Assembly: GCF_003597395.2 (NCBI RefSeq)
Contig: NC_133770.1
Coordinates: 27,823,573 to 27,887,572, forward strand
Source: Chelonoidis abingdonii
Lineage: Eukaryota; Chordata; Testudines; Testudinidae
Length of the DNA: 64,000 nt
Direction of reading: 5' to 3'
Made by a program: the position numbers and the translations under genes. The notes under the pieces were generated by a model. It made no database searches, was not told where the DNA came from, and saw nothing but the letters and a program-made list of their open reading frames with translations. How positions within the stretch are numbered: position 1 is the stretch's first letter; the number at the start of each line of letters is the position of its first letter. This document shows positions 1-16,315 of this stretch, piece by piece.

Positions 1-124
1 TGTACTCGAGCCTCTGTGCTGAACTCCTATTGAAGTCCCTGGGTAGAGAATCTTCAGGGTCAGGCCTAAGTTTCTTAAAATTGCTTTTATTTTTATACTG
101 CGTACTGGAGAGTTTGGAATGTCA

Positions 125-262
125 TAATCCTACATGAGCTCTGTATTGCAGTAGCACCTAGGAGCCCTGGTTGAGATCAGGACCCCCATTAGGATAGTCA
201 CAGTACAAACACAGAGAGACAACCCCAGACCTGAAGATTTTATTATCTAAATAGACAAGACA
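125..262 (+). repeat. MIR-like SINE fragment
   Basis: The order of segments (gcagtagcacctaggagccc, a degenerate copy of the nearby gaccccattgtgctaggcgc-like core, and cagtacaaacacagagagac) matches the family seen more completely at 20885-21165 and 22500-22800. It is degenerate and truncated at the 3' part. Confidence 0.6.
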
Positions 263-690
263 CCAAGGGTGAGAGAAAGGAAGTCGTTAAAAAACAAAAA
301 AGATTAAGTGAGTGAAAGTATGGGACAGAGCGAGCTCCCAAAACTAGCTCTCAAATCTTAACAATACTTTCTCTCTATAGGATCATTCACAAAATGTATG
401 GTAAAATGAATCCAGCCTGCATAAAACCTAAGCAACCAGGGTTTGTTTAAGGCACTAAACAGATGGAATGGGGGTGGAATTTATTATTCCAATACCATCA
501 GCACCTGCATACTATTTCAGGCCATAAATTGGTCTTGTTGCCATTGGGGTATCTCCTACCTCTTGTCAGATCTATTTCTAAACCCATTGCTACATGTCAG
601 CCTGTTTGGGACTGGGGTGGGGTCCCCTGTGTGTGCCTGGACAACCTAATCTCATCCTTGTCTTATTTTACCCACAATATGCAAATACTA

Positions 691-872
691 AGGAAAGACA
701 TAGCTCAGTGGTTTGAGCATTAGCCTGCTGAACCCAGGGTTGTGAGTTCAATTCTTAAGGAAGCCACTAAGGGATATAGGGCAAAAATCCGTACTTGGTC
801 CTACTAGAGAAGCAGGGGGCTGGACTCAATGACCTTTCAGGGTCCCTTGCAGTTCTAAAAGATACATATATC
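691..872 (+). mobile_element. tRNA-derived SINE, resembles the turtle Cry family
   Basis: A tRNA-like head carries an A box (tagctcagtggt, 701-712) and a B box-like gtgagttcaattc (742-754). It is followed by a body (gcaggggg, then ggactcaatgacct, then gggtcccttgcagttct) like the 3' tail of the CR1 copy near 45.8 kb. This head-plus-CR1-tail structure is that of the Cry SINEs of cryptodiran turtles. The head is not a real tRNA gene: the acceptor stem does not pair. Confidence 0.75.
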
Positions 873-1679
873 TCCAATAATTTTTTTTTTTTATTATTAC
901 TACTATTTCTCCCCAGTATGAGTTTTAGTCCATGTCTAATTTAAAAGTAATAAACATTCAGACAATTTGGGCTGCACTCAAGAGTCAGTTCCTTCCCACA
1001 TACCCTTGCAATCTTTCCTGCTTTGTTTTACTCTATGTTTTAGTTTAAACTGGTGGAGGTCACATATAGACACACATCAAAATGAACTGTGCATGTATCC
1101 AAAGCAACTGTACATGTTTGATATGCTCTAAAGAGCCATTGATTTGAAAGACTGTAGCTCACAGGAAAGATAAAAAGTCTCATTGATTGAAGCTCACTGA
1201 CACATGGGCCAAACCACCAATAAAGCAAACAAACCCATGGGAGAGGGCCAGGAGAAAGGAAAACTTTGTTCACCTCCCCTCACTGAGTTCATCCCACAGA
1301 TTGTTCCATCTCATTAGGTCACCGCTACTCTACCCTACTTTACACAGCAGAGCCCATACTTTGTGTGTTCACTTAACAAGAATAAAGATGATAGAATACA
1401 AGAGAGTTCTATCAACAGTACTGGGGTAAAATGCATACAAGTTCTGTACCCTAAGCCAGTTACTCCAATCCTTCCATTCAGAGGGAAGAGGATTAATCAA
1501 ATGTCGTTTTCCCAACTATGGTCAAAGCATATATTTTTGCTGGACTTGACAATAAAAGGTATGTAATAACTTCTGGTTGTGAGCTGAACAAGGTTATTCT
1601 GCTGGCTTTCTAATATAGGATGATGTCACTTTAAGGCATAGATACCCAAGAATAGCTGACCCAAGGGGAAGCGAATAGG
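873..1679. other. Intergenic sequence downstream of KLF6
   Basis: AT-rich sequence between the SINE and the presumed end of the KLF6 transcript. It contains short open frames on both strands (at most 80 codons) without recognisable similarity. I see no clear repeat or RNA gene. Confidence 0.6.
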
Positions 1680-4505
1680 TTAATGTAATAACTTATTTTA
1701 TTGTATGATTATCTTTAGATCAGAGAAAGAGAGAACCAGACGAGTGTTGCTGATAAGAATTTCTTTTTTATGTTATTCCAATAAAAAATACATTCATACA
1801 GAAATATAACAATCTTGCAAAAAACAATTTCAAATAAAATCTTGTAAAACAAAACATTTTTACAAAAATCTTACAAAGAGATTCTTTAGATAACAGGGTG
1901 CTTCAAAAACAAAAAAAGAAATTTCACTAATAGAAACATTTTTGTCTTAAATTTCAAGCAATATTTTTTTTATTTTTATTTATTCAGCTTGATTGAGGCT
2001 CAGTTATCACCTGAACAGAATGTACTTGCTTATTTGGAAAAATTACAGGCATTTGACATATGGCACAAAGCCTCACCCCATCCAAACAAGTCTGATGGTA
2101 TTTCACAATTGAGACAAGCCAGTGCAAGTTGTTGTTTTTTTTGTTTACCTTCTTGTTGATCAGAATTATTATGGCTAAGCATAGAGCACTGCAAACAAGG
2201 ATTTTTATTTTTTAAAACAGAAACAGTAAATCCATTTTCTGGGATTTTTGTTGTTTTGTTTTTGCAAAAAAAAAAAAAAAAGTGCATTTTCAAGCATTTT
2301 AATACAAAAATGAAATGATAATTTAGGCCTGTGAGTGCCTTAGAACCAGATAATTTGCATATGCTTTTTTTTTTTTAAACCACTTATCTACACACTCATT
2401 TCCTGGAAGATCTGCCAAAATATTAGTATAGTAAGCAAGCCACTCCCTCCCCCCCAAAGTCACATGGTTAACTGCATCAGTGGATGGTTAGCTGGTTTTA
2501 AAAAAAAAAAAAGGTTTGGACAAACGATTTCTAATCTAGGGGAAATAGCCTTATGTCTTCATTTTAGCTGAACTATTTAAAATTAGAATTCAATCCCTAC
2601 TGTAACTAGCTCACTTTCAGATCCTCCAATAAACTTGAAGGCCAAAATCTGAGTGTATGTCATCTGAACCCAGATAGCATTCTTTTAGTATGCTAATATT
2701 CAGTCCATGCCATTTTAATTGTCAGAGATATGCTATTCCAGACAAGCCAATAACTACAAAACCCAGTCAGCAGTCTGAGAAGGACTCAATGCCAAAAAAG
2801 CCTTTTGTAAACTGTTATGCTAAAGGTAAAGCTTCTAAAAATGCTAGATTTTAAATAGCTGTATCTTTCATTTCTTTGCCTCCTTTATGGCCATATTGGG
2901 GTGGGGTGGGGGTGAGGGGAATCTTCACAGGCTATTGTATTTTCTAGCTACATGTTCCAATTTTTTTCCTTAAAAAATATTTATATATTATCTATATATA
3001 CACACAAACACAGACTGTACACACAAATATACATACACAGGAATTTTTCTGCCCACTTTAAAAAAGTATTATAGTTTCTTTCTGTATTACCAACAGATAG
3101 CTAGATATATAGATGTGAAACTTGTGCCTTTTAAGCAAATACATCTTTTAATACTTCTGTATCTTTAATATGCATGAAACTTTACATATTAAGTACAGCT
3201 GGGGTGTGTATATACACAATTGTTGTGCAAGGTCAATATAAAAAAAGTCTCAAGGTGGCAGAACTGGTCAGGTATTCAACTGCTGTATGCATTATACTGT
3301 AACACAGTCAAATTGTCTAAGTTAAACAAATACTGTACTGACATGATGGACTTTTCTCTATATTTGTCTTTGTGAAGGAGGACCCTGGAAGTAGCCTTTT
3401 TCCCCACCACCACCCCCCATCATTCATTTGATACAGTACAATGCCAGGTGAAAAAGGAGCCTTAATAAAGCATGCATCACCCATACCCCTGTATAAGACC
3501 CCCTCCAAGAGAAGGTCACTTGCATAAGGCACCATTATTAAGGTCAACAGTGCATTAAACAGCTAGAAAACCAGAAATTAGTCCTCAAGGCATAAATAAG
3601 AGAAAAATTAGCTGCATGAGAAAAATCAGTTTCTAACCTATAGTGGTTTTATCCACCCAACCAAAAAAATTATTCAGGTTCCAAACATATGTAACATTAG
3701 ACCAATTGTATTTTAGCTGCTCTTAACTGGAATCAAAACTGCAGTCCTGATTAAAGAATGGAAAAGCATATAGTTCCCCAGAACCATGCAATAACCTTTG
3801 TATTATAATGAAAAGTTATAGTTGTGTTATATTTGTAAATACACAGCTTATACAATGGATTACAAATGAGCTCTGTAGCAAGTAAAACAAGCTACTTGAC
3901 ACATTGCACGTTTAATAGCTGCATCAGACACCTAAAGCTCCTCTCATACAGGAAAGGGGGGCTCCCCCATCTCCACTCTGGCGTCCTGACTTTTTTTTGT
4001 CTTTTCCTTCTCCTCTCCATTTTTTTCCCTCTAAAAGGTGCAGACACCCCTCCCCCCACCCCTTGGAAATGATTGGTGGTCGTCCCATCTTGCAGTATAT
4101 TCCTCACATACAAAACATTCAGACTACTTTTTTCTCTTACAGTTATAAAACAACCAGAAGAAAAAAATGTGCCTCAGCATACAGTCATCAATAGATCCTC
4201 AGTAACAAACAGTCACCCAATCATTAACATTCTCAGTGCACATGCTCACGGCAAAGGCTTAGGAGCCACTCAGAAGGTTAGGTACCAGTGTATGAGTCCA
4301 GGAAACCCCAAACATCACGCACCACGGTTGCCATGCCGTTTCTTACGTGACTTATTAGCCCTCAAAAGACCTTCAGGAAAGAGAGGTCCTGGAGGCAACT
4401 GGGTAGGGTGCAAAATGGCATGCTTTGGCTGGAACACGCATCCCTCCTTTCAAGGCTGTTCAACCTTGAAGCCGCTTAGCCCACAGGATTCACCTCTTGA
4501 CCCAT
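1680..4505 (-). other. KLF6: Probable KLF6 3' untranslated region
   Basis: About 2.8 kb of AT-rich sequence with U- and A-runs follows the KLF6 stop codon. No open frame of note and no clear transposon copy lies inside it, which fits a conserved long 3' UTR. The length agrees with the roughly 3-kb 3' UTR I recall for mammalian KLF6. The far end is uncertain: possible AATAAA signals on the minus strand sit at 1984-1979, 1980-1975 and 1702-1697. Scattered AUUUA motifs occur (near 2853, 3595 and 3837) without a tight cluster. Confidence 0.65.
1697..1702 (-). terminator. Candidate KLF6 polyadenylation signal AATAAA
   Basis: The plus strand reads tttatt, so the transcript reads AATAAA, in a run ACAATAAAATAAG. 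It is the most distal canonical hexamer before the sequence character changes. Cleavage would fall near 1675-1685. Proximal alternatives at 1975-1984 would shorten the UTR by about 0.3 kb. Confidence 0.4.
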
Positions 4506-10262
<5,757 letters not shown>

Positions 10263-10760
10263 GTCTAAATTGCAACAACAAAGTCAATTCTGGTTACAAA
10301 AATACAGATGCCTCCTCTATGGGCAGAGGAGGTGTGTGTGGGGGGGGGGTGTCTCAATATATAGTCTGTTTCCAAACCCCCCCTTTACTCCAGAGAAGAA
10401 AAAAAATACAAAAAAAATATTAATTCCTTTTGGAAATTGGGAAGGAAAAAAAAAGCAAAGTTTCATGCAAAATGTAACTGCACAGCAATTAACAAAGTAT
10501 CCAAATACTGCCGCTGCTCTACTCTCCTGTAGCTCGCAGAGGACACTTGCTCAGGAGCCTGCACAATATTTGCAAACACTGAGCTGACTGCAAATGTAAC
10601 CCCCTGCAAAACTTCCCTGTTCTAAGCTCTCCTTGGCTACAGTCACAGCTACAGCCTCCGCCTCCTCGCTCCTCTTCCCCCTCCCTCTCCTCTACTCCCT
10701 CCCCCCTCCCCTCGTGATCCTATTACGCCGGCTCGGAGCACTGCCCAATCTCTTCCACCA
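10263..10760 (-). promoter_or_regulatory. KLF6: KLF6 5' UTR and proximal promoter region
   Basis: This is the sequence upstream of the KLF6 ATG read on the minus strand. It contains a CT/CCTCC-rich block at about 10640-10715 (GGGAGG on the KLF6 strand, Sp/KLF-type sites) and a CCAAT-type motif at 10745-10749. A TATATA-like stretch lies at about 10355-10362, and a 10-base C run in the transcript sense at 10349-10340. The start site cannot be placed from sequence alone; plausible positions range from about 10330 to 10700. Confidence 0.6.
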
Positions 10761-10901
10761 ACTCGTTACACTGCGTTCCAATGATGTCAGATCAGTCCAA
10801 TCGCTTTGCAGGAGGCATCTCGGCCCCTCCTGGCGTGACCAAGCCTCTCCGTGACGGCTCATGCTATTGGCGCGATTCGAAATTCACCCAGTCCTGATTG
10901 G
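10745..10901. promoter_or_regulatory. Cluster of five CCAAT boxes plus a CRE-like site
   Basis: CCAAT occurs on the plus strand at 10745-10749, 10778-10782 and 10797-10801. It occurs on the minus strand (ATTGG on plus) at 10866-10870 and 10897-10901. TGATGTCA, one change from a CRE, overlaps the second box at 10782-10789, and TGACGG half-site sequence occurs at about 10852. These are typical NF-Y and CREB/ATF-type sites; binding is inferred only. Confidence 0.6.
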
Positions 10902-10917
10902 TGGGCTAGGCGGCAGG

Positions 10918-10927
10918 CTATTTTTAG
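10918..10927. promoter_or_regulatory. MEF2-type / CArG-like element CTATTTTTAG
   Basis: The site fits the MEF2 consensus YTA(A/T)4TAR in both readings and is one base off a CArG box at each end. It lies between the inverted CCAAT box at 10897-10901 and the plus-strand TATA box at 10933. That position could serve either the divergent promoter or KLF6 as an immediate-early gene. Confidence 0.45.
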
Positions 10928-10932
10928 CAGGG

Positions 10933-10940
10933 TATATAAA
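10933..10940 (+). promoter_or_regulatory. Plus-strand TATA box (TATATAAA) of a putative divergent promoter
   Basis: TATATAAAG matches the TATA consensus on the strand opposite to KLF6. A start would fall near 10962-10968, placing the inverted CCAAT boxes at roughly -65 and -97, the usual NF-Y distance. The transcript would run through the rest of the CpG island. The first ATG after it (10968) opens only a 24-codon frame, so any product is probably non-coding. Confidence 0.5.
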
Positions 10941-11603
10941 GTAGAAGATGCAGGCTGGAGAGAGAATATGAAGCCGGAGTGTTTTGCTCGTGTTGTTGGG
11001 TGGGGGTTGGGAGGAAGGGCTAGTGCCGTGGATAGGTGCTAGGGGCGCTGCTGAGCTGTGCAGGGAGAGCCGCTTGCGAGAAGCTACAGCCAGCAATGTC
11101 CGTGCGATGGCTGCTCGTGTGTGCGCAGAGCCCCGAGTGTCAGGGACGCTCCCGCTCTGGCGTGCATGGGATGGGATGGGAGCCCCCCCCCGGGACCCTG
11201 CCGCGACGGGTCCCCAGGCTGTATCGAGGCTACAAAACAGACTCCGAGCCCCACGGAGCGGTGCGGCAGCTCCGTCAGTCCCAGCCTCGGGGCTGGCTCT
11301 CTAGTGCTCCCCGCGGGCTGCCGTGCCTGGTGCGGTGCAGCCCCCGGGGTAGTAGTGTCAGGCCCTTGGCGTTTCTGTTCCGCTAGCGGAGCCCGAGCTG
11401 GGTTAATTCCTTCCCCCCTAGCGGGGCGCTTCCCAGTCATCTCTCGAGGGCTTCTTACCGGCCCCTTGTGCCAAGTGCAAGCCCCCGTGCGGCCCCCCCC
11501 TTCGCCTAGTGTGCGTCGGGCTTGCAGCCCGCAAACCCCTGCTGCCGGAGCTGCTCCGGCTGGGGTTGCGGGTTCAGGATCCGATGTTGTCCTTGATGTT
11601 TAA

Positions 11604-11982
11604 AGGCTTAAATGGGTTGGAGTAGATCACCTGAAAGCCCGATTGCCACGCCAAGTGCTGGGGACTGCCAAGGCAGGGCCCTAAAATGATGAGGTTTTTA
11701 AAATAAATGTTGGATTCCTTTTATTTATCTCTGGTTTCTGAGCCTTTGGGTTGCACCTGGGTCAGGTATTCAAGTTTTTCTCTTGAAGACTTGACTCTTT
11801 ACAAAGGAAAAAAAATGAAACGTGAGAGCCTCAGAAAATCACTGGACAGGAGGAGCTGGGGGTTGAAGAAAAGTTTCAGCTGTCACCAGCATTGGCAACA
11901 CTCTAGAAGATTCCCTCTCTGTCCAATCCTGGTGCCATATTGCCCTAATTGCAATCATCCCACGTGTTGGTGCTCCTGCTGT
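11604..11982. other. Unannotated sequence beyond the CpG island
   Basis: GC content drops here. A 109-codon plus-strand open frame (11707-12036) crosses into the transposon at 11983 and shows no similarity I recognise. No repeat or gene is identified. Confidence 0.6.
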
Positions 11983-12106
11983 CAGGGTTGCCAGCCCTCC
12001 AGGATTGTCCTGGAGCTTCCAGGAATTAAAGATTAATCTAATTAAAGATTATGTTGTGCCATGAAAAAGCTTCCAGGAATATGTCCAACCAAAATTGGCA
12101 ACCCTA
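11983..12106. mobile_element. Non-autonomous DNA transposon, CAGGGTTGCCA ends
   Basis: The terminal inverted repeats are cagggttgccagc at the left end and ttggcaacccta at the right. The interior has a palindromic attaaagattaatct / aattaaagattatgt section. Total length is about 124 bp. No clear target-site duplication remains. Terminal sequence and size suggest a hAT-type mini-element. Confidence 0.7.
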
Positions 12107-12889
12107 CCTTCAAAATATAACTGAGGGAGCTGCTGGCAGGGCTTTCTGCAGAAAGGGTCTGTTGTCCTTGGAACAAGTTTCTGACTTGCTCTGCCTCAGC
12201 CTGGATATGTTAGCCTTCTGCACAAGGTGCAGCTCTTTTCTGTAATATTTGTGGGAGGGGATGATAGTTATTGGCATGGGACAGCTTTGTTTTTAGGCCC
12301 AGATTTTATTATGAGTGGGGGTGCAGTGGCAGTAATTTTAAAGGACTTGATGTGTGTGTTTTAAAAAATGTGGATATTAAACTTTAAAGGGGTGTCCAAA
12401 GCTTGGGATGAGCACTTCCAGTGTATTTTTTTCTAAGACTAAGTGGCTTCTTTCTACTGATGTTCCTTTTATGATATCTCCCATCTATCATTTTTGTCTA
12501 AATGAATATTTCTCCACCAATTTTGCTGTAGCTGGTGGCCAGGCTAGTTAGCTATAGATGTGCACTTAAGTCACTGAGGTTTCTTTCTCCTTCTTCAGGT
12601 GATCAAGTGATCTTCAGGTACAAAAGCACCACAATTTAGAAAACCTCCCTATAGTCAAGCCCTTCATAAACCAGCAATCTGGTGATCCCAGGAAAAAAAA
12701 TTGGCAAATGGTGAACTTGAAATAATCAGACTGTTTTTTCTTGAGGGAAGCCAAGAATAAGAGTGAACTAAGGTGGTATTATGTGTTCAGAGAAGTTAAG
12801 TGAATACAAAAGAATCATATCTCAGTGAGGGCAGCTGTGCTTGTGGACCTTTAAGCTCTGATCCTCCTGTGTGCTTCAGATGAATATAT

Positions 12890-13165
12890 AGCCAGTATGC
12901 CATATGGGATCAGACCTGGGGTTCATTCAGTCCTGGTTCTGATTGTGACAGGTACTAGATATAGCCAGATGCTTCAGAAGAAAGAGCAAGAAACCTTGGA
13001 TTAAATGGATGTTGGATAATCTGCTGCTTAAATAAGATTAGTTTAATGCCTGAAGCAAGAGGTTTAGTATTTCTTCCAATATTTATTAGCATTAGCTATT
13101 ATAACTCTAGATATTCTTGTTATCCATATGAATGTCCAGTCTCTCTCTGCATCTTGCTAAATTTC
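12890..13165 (-). mobile_element. CR1 LINE 3' fragment, reverse orientation
   Basis: The phrases gccatatgggatcagacc, ttcattcagtcctggttctg and ccagatgcttcagaagaaag are reverse-strand counterparts of the CR1 3' segment seen forward at 56755-57316 (gggtctggtctagtatagca). The copy is diverged and carries indels. Confidence 0.65.
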
Positions 13166-15555
13166 TAGTTACTGAATGTCACAGAGACCTGTGCCCCCAT
13201 GAAACCTCATTGAAATCAATGGAATTTGTGTAGACCACTGCTCATTGCAGAATTGGAACCTTATTTTATTTAGCTGTTTTTATACAACCTGAACTCCAGT
13301 GAGGGGGAGCAATAGCCCAGTGAGGGGGAGCAATGGCAAATTGATAGACAGGTGCTTTTAAAAATGGGCAAAAAAATCTATTAACAATATTTGTAACAAG
13401 TAATGTTTCCATGTGCATGCACTTCTTCTGCAAACCTGTGGTGGGTGCAAGCTGTATTATGTTCACTGCCAAGATATGTAAAAAAATGGCACAGCACGGA
13501 CATAACTGTGTTGCAGTAAAAATTGTCTTAAATTACACTTTAATAAAATGTTGGCTTTTATTGTGCCATTATAAAAATTAGATGCCTACAAAGAATTGGC
13601 ATGTTTGTCATTAAGTATTTTGGTTCCAGGTTGCAACTTTATTAACAGAGTTTAATCATAAATAGCAGAGGGAGACAGTGTAAACAGTATGGTCAATGGA
13701 TAGAAAAAGTGGGTAAGATCATGGCTCGGTTGACATCAGTAGGAATCAGAATTTTACCCAATACATTTTTAAATGAGAATTGTAGTGAGATAGTAAGTCA
13801 GTGAGGTGGAGCAATATACTAAGACTGTTCCAAATACCAGAAGGCTCTTGTGCCAATAGTATCTAGGGTAGAGTAAGAGAATGGAAGCAAGAGTTGGGAT
13901 AGCAGGGACGGGAGTTGAGAGGCAAGGTCCATGATAATCGGAAGAAGTCCCCAGAAGAGACTAAAAATGAAAGCAGTTTTGAAATCATGCCATATTCTTG
14001 ACATGAATGCAGAGCTAATGGAGGTGTTTGAGTGTGGGAATGATGGAAGAATCTTAAGTTTATTACAACTTGGTCCAAAAGACTTTCTTCATGATGACAA
14101 TTGCCATAAAAAAAAGAGATACGTTTTGTTTTTTAAATCACAGGGACATAATAAAAATGTAGGATCCAAAACGTGAACCTATCTTAAAAACCATACTTGA
14201 AAGGGGAAAAAAACATTCTCACTGAAAAAATTGATCAGGATCGCAACATTGTTTTTAGCGGGGGCAATGATCTAGCAGTGAGCTCAACATCCCTAAGTAT
14301 ATCCTTGAACTCACAGACTTAGACAAGTGCATAACTTTCCAGGCTGTGACTACTGCAGTCTGTAAAGTCCATGTGTGAGTATTTGCATACAGTTCTGGAT
14401 AGGAGTGTTCTTGTGGTGAAAATGTGCACATCACACTGCTCCACTACTGTCTGCGCCATTCCTAACAATAATCAAGGCTATTAAAAGGCATAGAATTATT
14501 TCAAATTTCAGTTCCTTGCTCAAAATGACACACCGTAACTGTGAAGTAGGTATGTCTGTGGATAAAGTTATGAATCAGAACAAAATCCATAGGTCTGCCA
14601 ACACTGACTGTTCACCTCAGAGGGACTTTTAAGCATGTACAGAAAAATGTTCTGTGCATTCTGATTCAGTTTTTGTCCCATGACTTAATATGCCTTCACA
14701 TTTATTTTAAAATTAAATTTTGGTGGTGGTATTGCTCCATCAAACACATCAAATATAGTAATGATAAAGTTTTGAACCTGGAAAACTTTTCTTCACTGGG
14801 AGTGTGCATTACTTTCTGCGATCTTGCACTGCAGTTAGCAAATCAGTTTCTCCAGGTGGTTGTGCATGACACAGGAAGAGCACCTGTTCTGTCCTCAGTA
14901 TGCTCATACACGTGTAGAGAACATATATACTCACTTTGTATGCTATGTAATGCTAGGGGTGATGATACTTCTGAAAATACTTAACCTACAACTGGATACA
15001 AAGAGGTTAGACGAAGTCGGAAGAAATTAATACATTGTAGTTAGATTAGGATAAATGTACAGGTATTTCATTGGGAATATGTAAAAAAGGTGGTTGGCTG
15101 CAAAGATATGACTTACTTATATGACTTACTGCACGGGTGGTAATTCCCTAAACTGAAAACCAGCATGCAATGTGATTCTACCACAGATAGCATGAATGAT
15201 CTATTAGAATACATAAATAGAAGTGTTACATGTAGGCCAGAGATGGGGTTATTCTTGTTATGTCACATCAGGGAGCTCACATTTAGAGAATCGCTTGCCA
15301 TTTTAGGCCTTAGACAAATGCCAAAGACAGAGTTTAATTGCAGAGATTGCAAATAATAGTAACAAAAAGAGAGTAAGGAAGAGGTTTGGTGAATCCGACC
15401 TGACTTTGGGAAACTTACAGAAGAGATGACTAAGCATGTGACAAGACAAGCTATAAATACCTCTAAGGATTAACCAAAGGGGAGGAAAGTATTTTATTAG
15501 CTATTGTAAGTAGAACAGGAAGTAGTAACCTAAAAGTAAGGAAAAATAGACATTT
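13166..15555. other. Gene-free stretch
   Basis: AT-rich sequence with only short chance open frames (at most 103 codons, 14673-14984). A tandem pair of a 21-bp segment (gtgagggggagcaat type) lies near 13295-13335. No transposon, RNA gene or coding exon is identified. Confidence 0.55.
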
Positions 15556-15559
15556 TTTG

Positions 15560-15680
15560 AAAACTATGGTCCAAAATTCACAGATTTTAAGGCCAGAAGG
15601 GACCATTAGATCTTTAGGTTTGACCTTGTATAACATAAGCCAGAGAATTTCACTCTTTTACCCTGCATTGAGCCCAAAAA
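15560..15680 (+). repeat. Old interspersed repeat fragment
   Basis: The segment (aaggccagaagggaccatta, then accttgtataacataagcc, then cctgcattgagccca) is a phrase I recognise as a dispersed repeat in turtle and bird DNA. Class not determined. Confidence 0.5.
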
Positions 15681-16315
15681 CGTGAGTTTGCAAATTCTGC
15701 TCTCATTTGTACCTATAATTAGATAGATTCTTATTTTGCCACATTTGGACATGCACAAGTAACCAAAGAGAAAGCAACATTTTTGGGAGCCAGTCTGGGT
15801 GTCCTTGAAACTTAACTAGTATCCCAGTTATAGCACTAAAACTGAAAATACTTAGAGACAGAGGGCCCAATCCTCTGCCTAGTTCAATGGACAGCTCATG
15901 CGTAAAGCTATGCTAGTGAGTTTGAACCCCAAACCCAGGTTAGGAAGTCTGATTCTGGTCATCTACATTAAATTTTGAAACATTTAAATCCATTTGGACA
16001 ATATAATCTTGTAGGTGTTAGACTCCTTGTTGGATTCAAAAAAGAAAGAAATACTCATCAGTCTGAAGAACTGAGATCTGTCAACATAGACTTTCCATGG
16101 CCCAGTTCTCAGATCTTAGTGTATACAGATGAGGGTCAGCATTATTCATCAGCTCAAGCAGCAATCTGAAACTAGTATTAACTGGCTTATCTTCTGACAA
16201 ACTCATGAGACAGAGCTGAGCACCCAATCTAACCTTGTCTGGTAGAAATGTAACGATAGGTATGTCTTCATGGCACAGCCAACTCGGGTGACTGGTCCCC
16301 AATTAGCCTATCCAA

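Larger units (their letters stand above)
10600..11600. promoter_or_regulatory. CpG island spanning the KLF6 promoter and its upstream flank
   Basis: CpG dinucleotides and GC content rise sharply from about 10.6 kb and fall again by about 11.6 kb; the flanks are AT-rich and CpG-poor. The densest part (11000-11570) lies upstream of KLF6, on the side of the plus-strand TATA box. Open frames here (for example 11058-11603 plus, 181 codons) are explained by GC-rich composition lacking stops. No known protein is recognisable in them. Confidence 0.85.

Noticed and set aside
693..765. Possible tRNA gene
   Set aside because: A and B boxes are present but the acceptor stem does not pair and the sequence continues into a SINE body.
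2261..2281. Poly(A) run as a processed pseudogene tail
   Set aside because: No retrocopy body is next to it; it lies within the presumed KLF6 3' UTR.
11058..11603. 181-codon and neighbouring open frames in the CpG island
   Set aside because: High GC content lowers stop-codon frequency; overlapping long frames occur on both strands and none shows a domain.
13295..13335. Tandem 21-bp duplication (gtgagggggagcaat type) as a functional array
   Set aside because: Only two units; ordinary replication slippage is sufficient.
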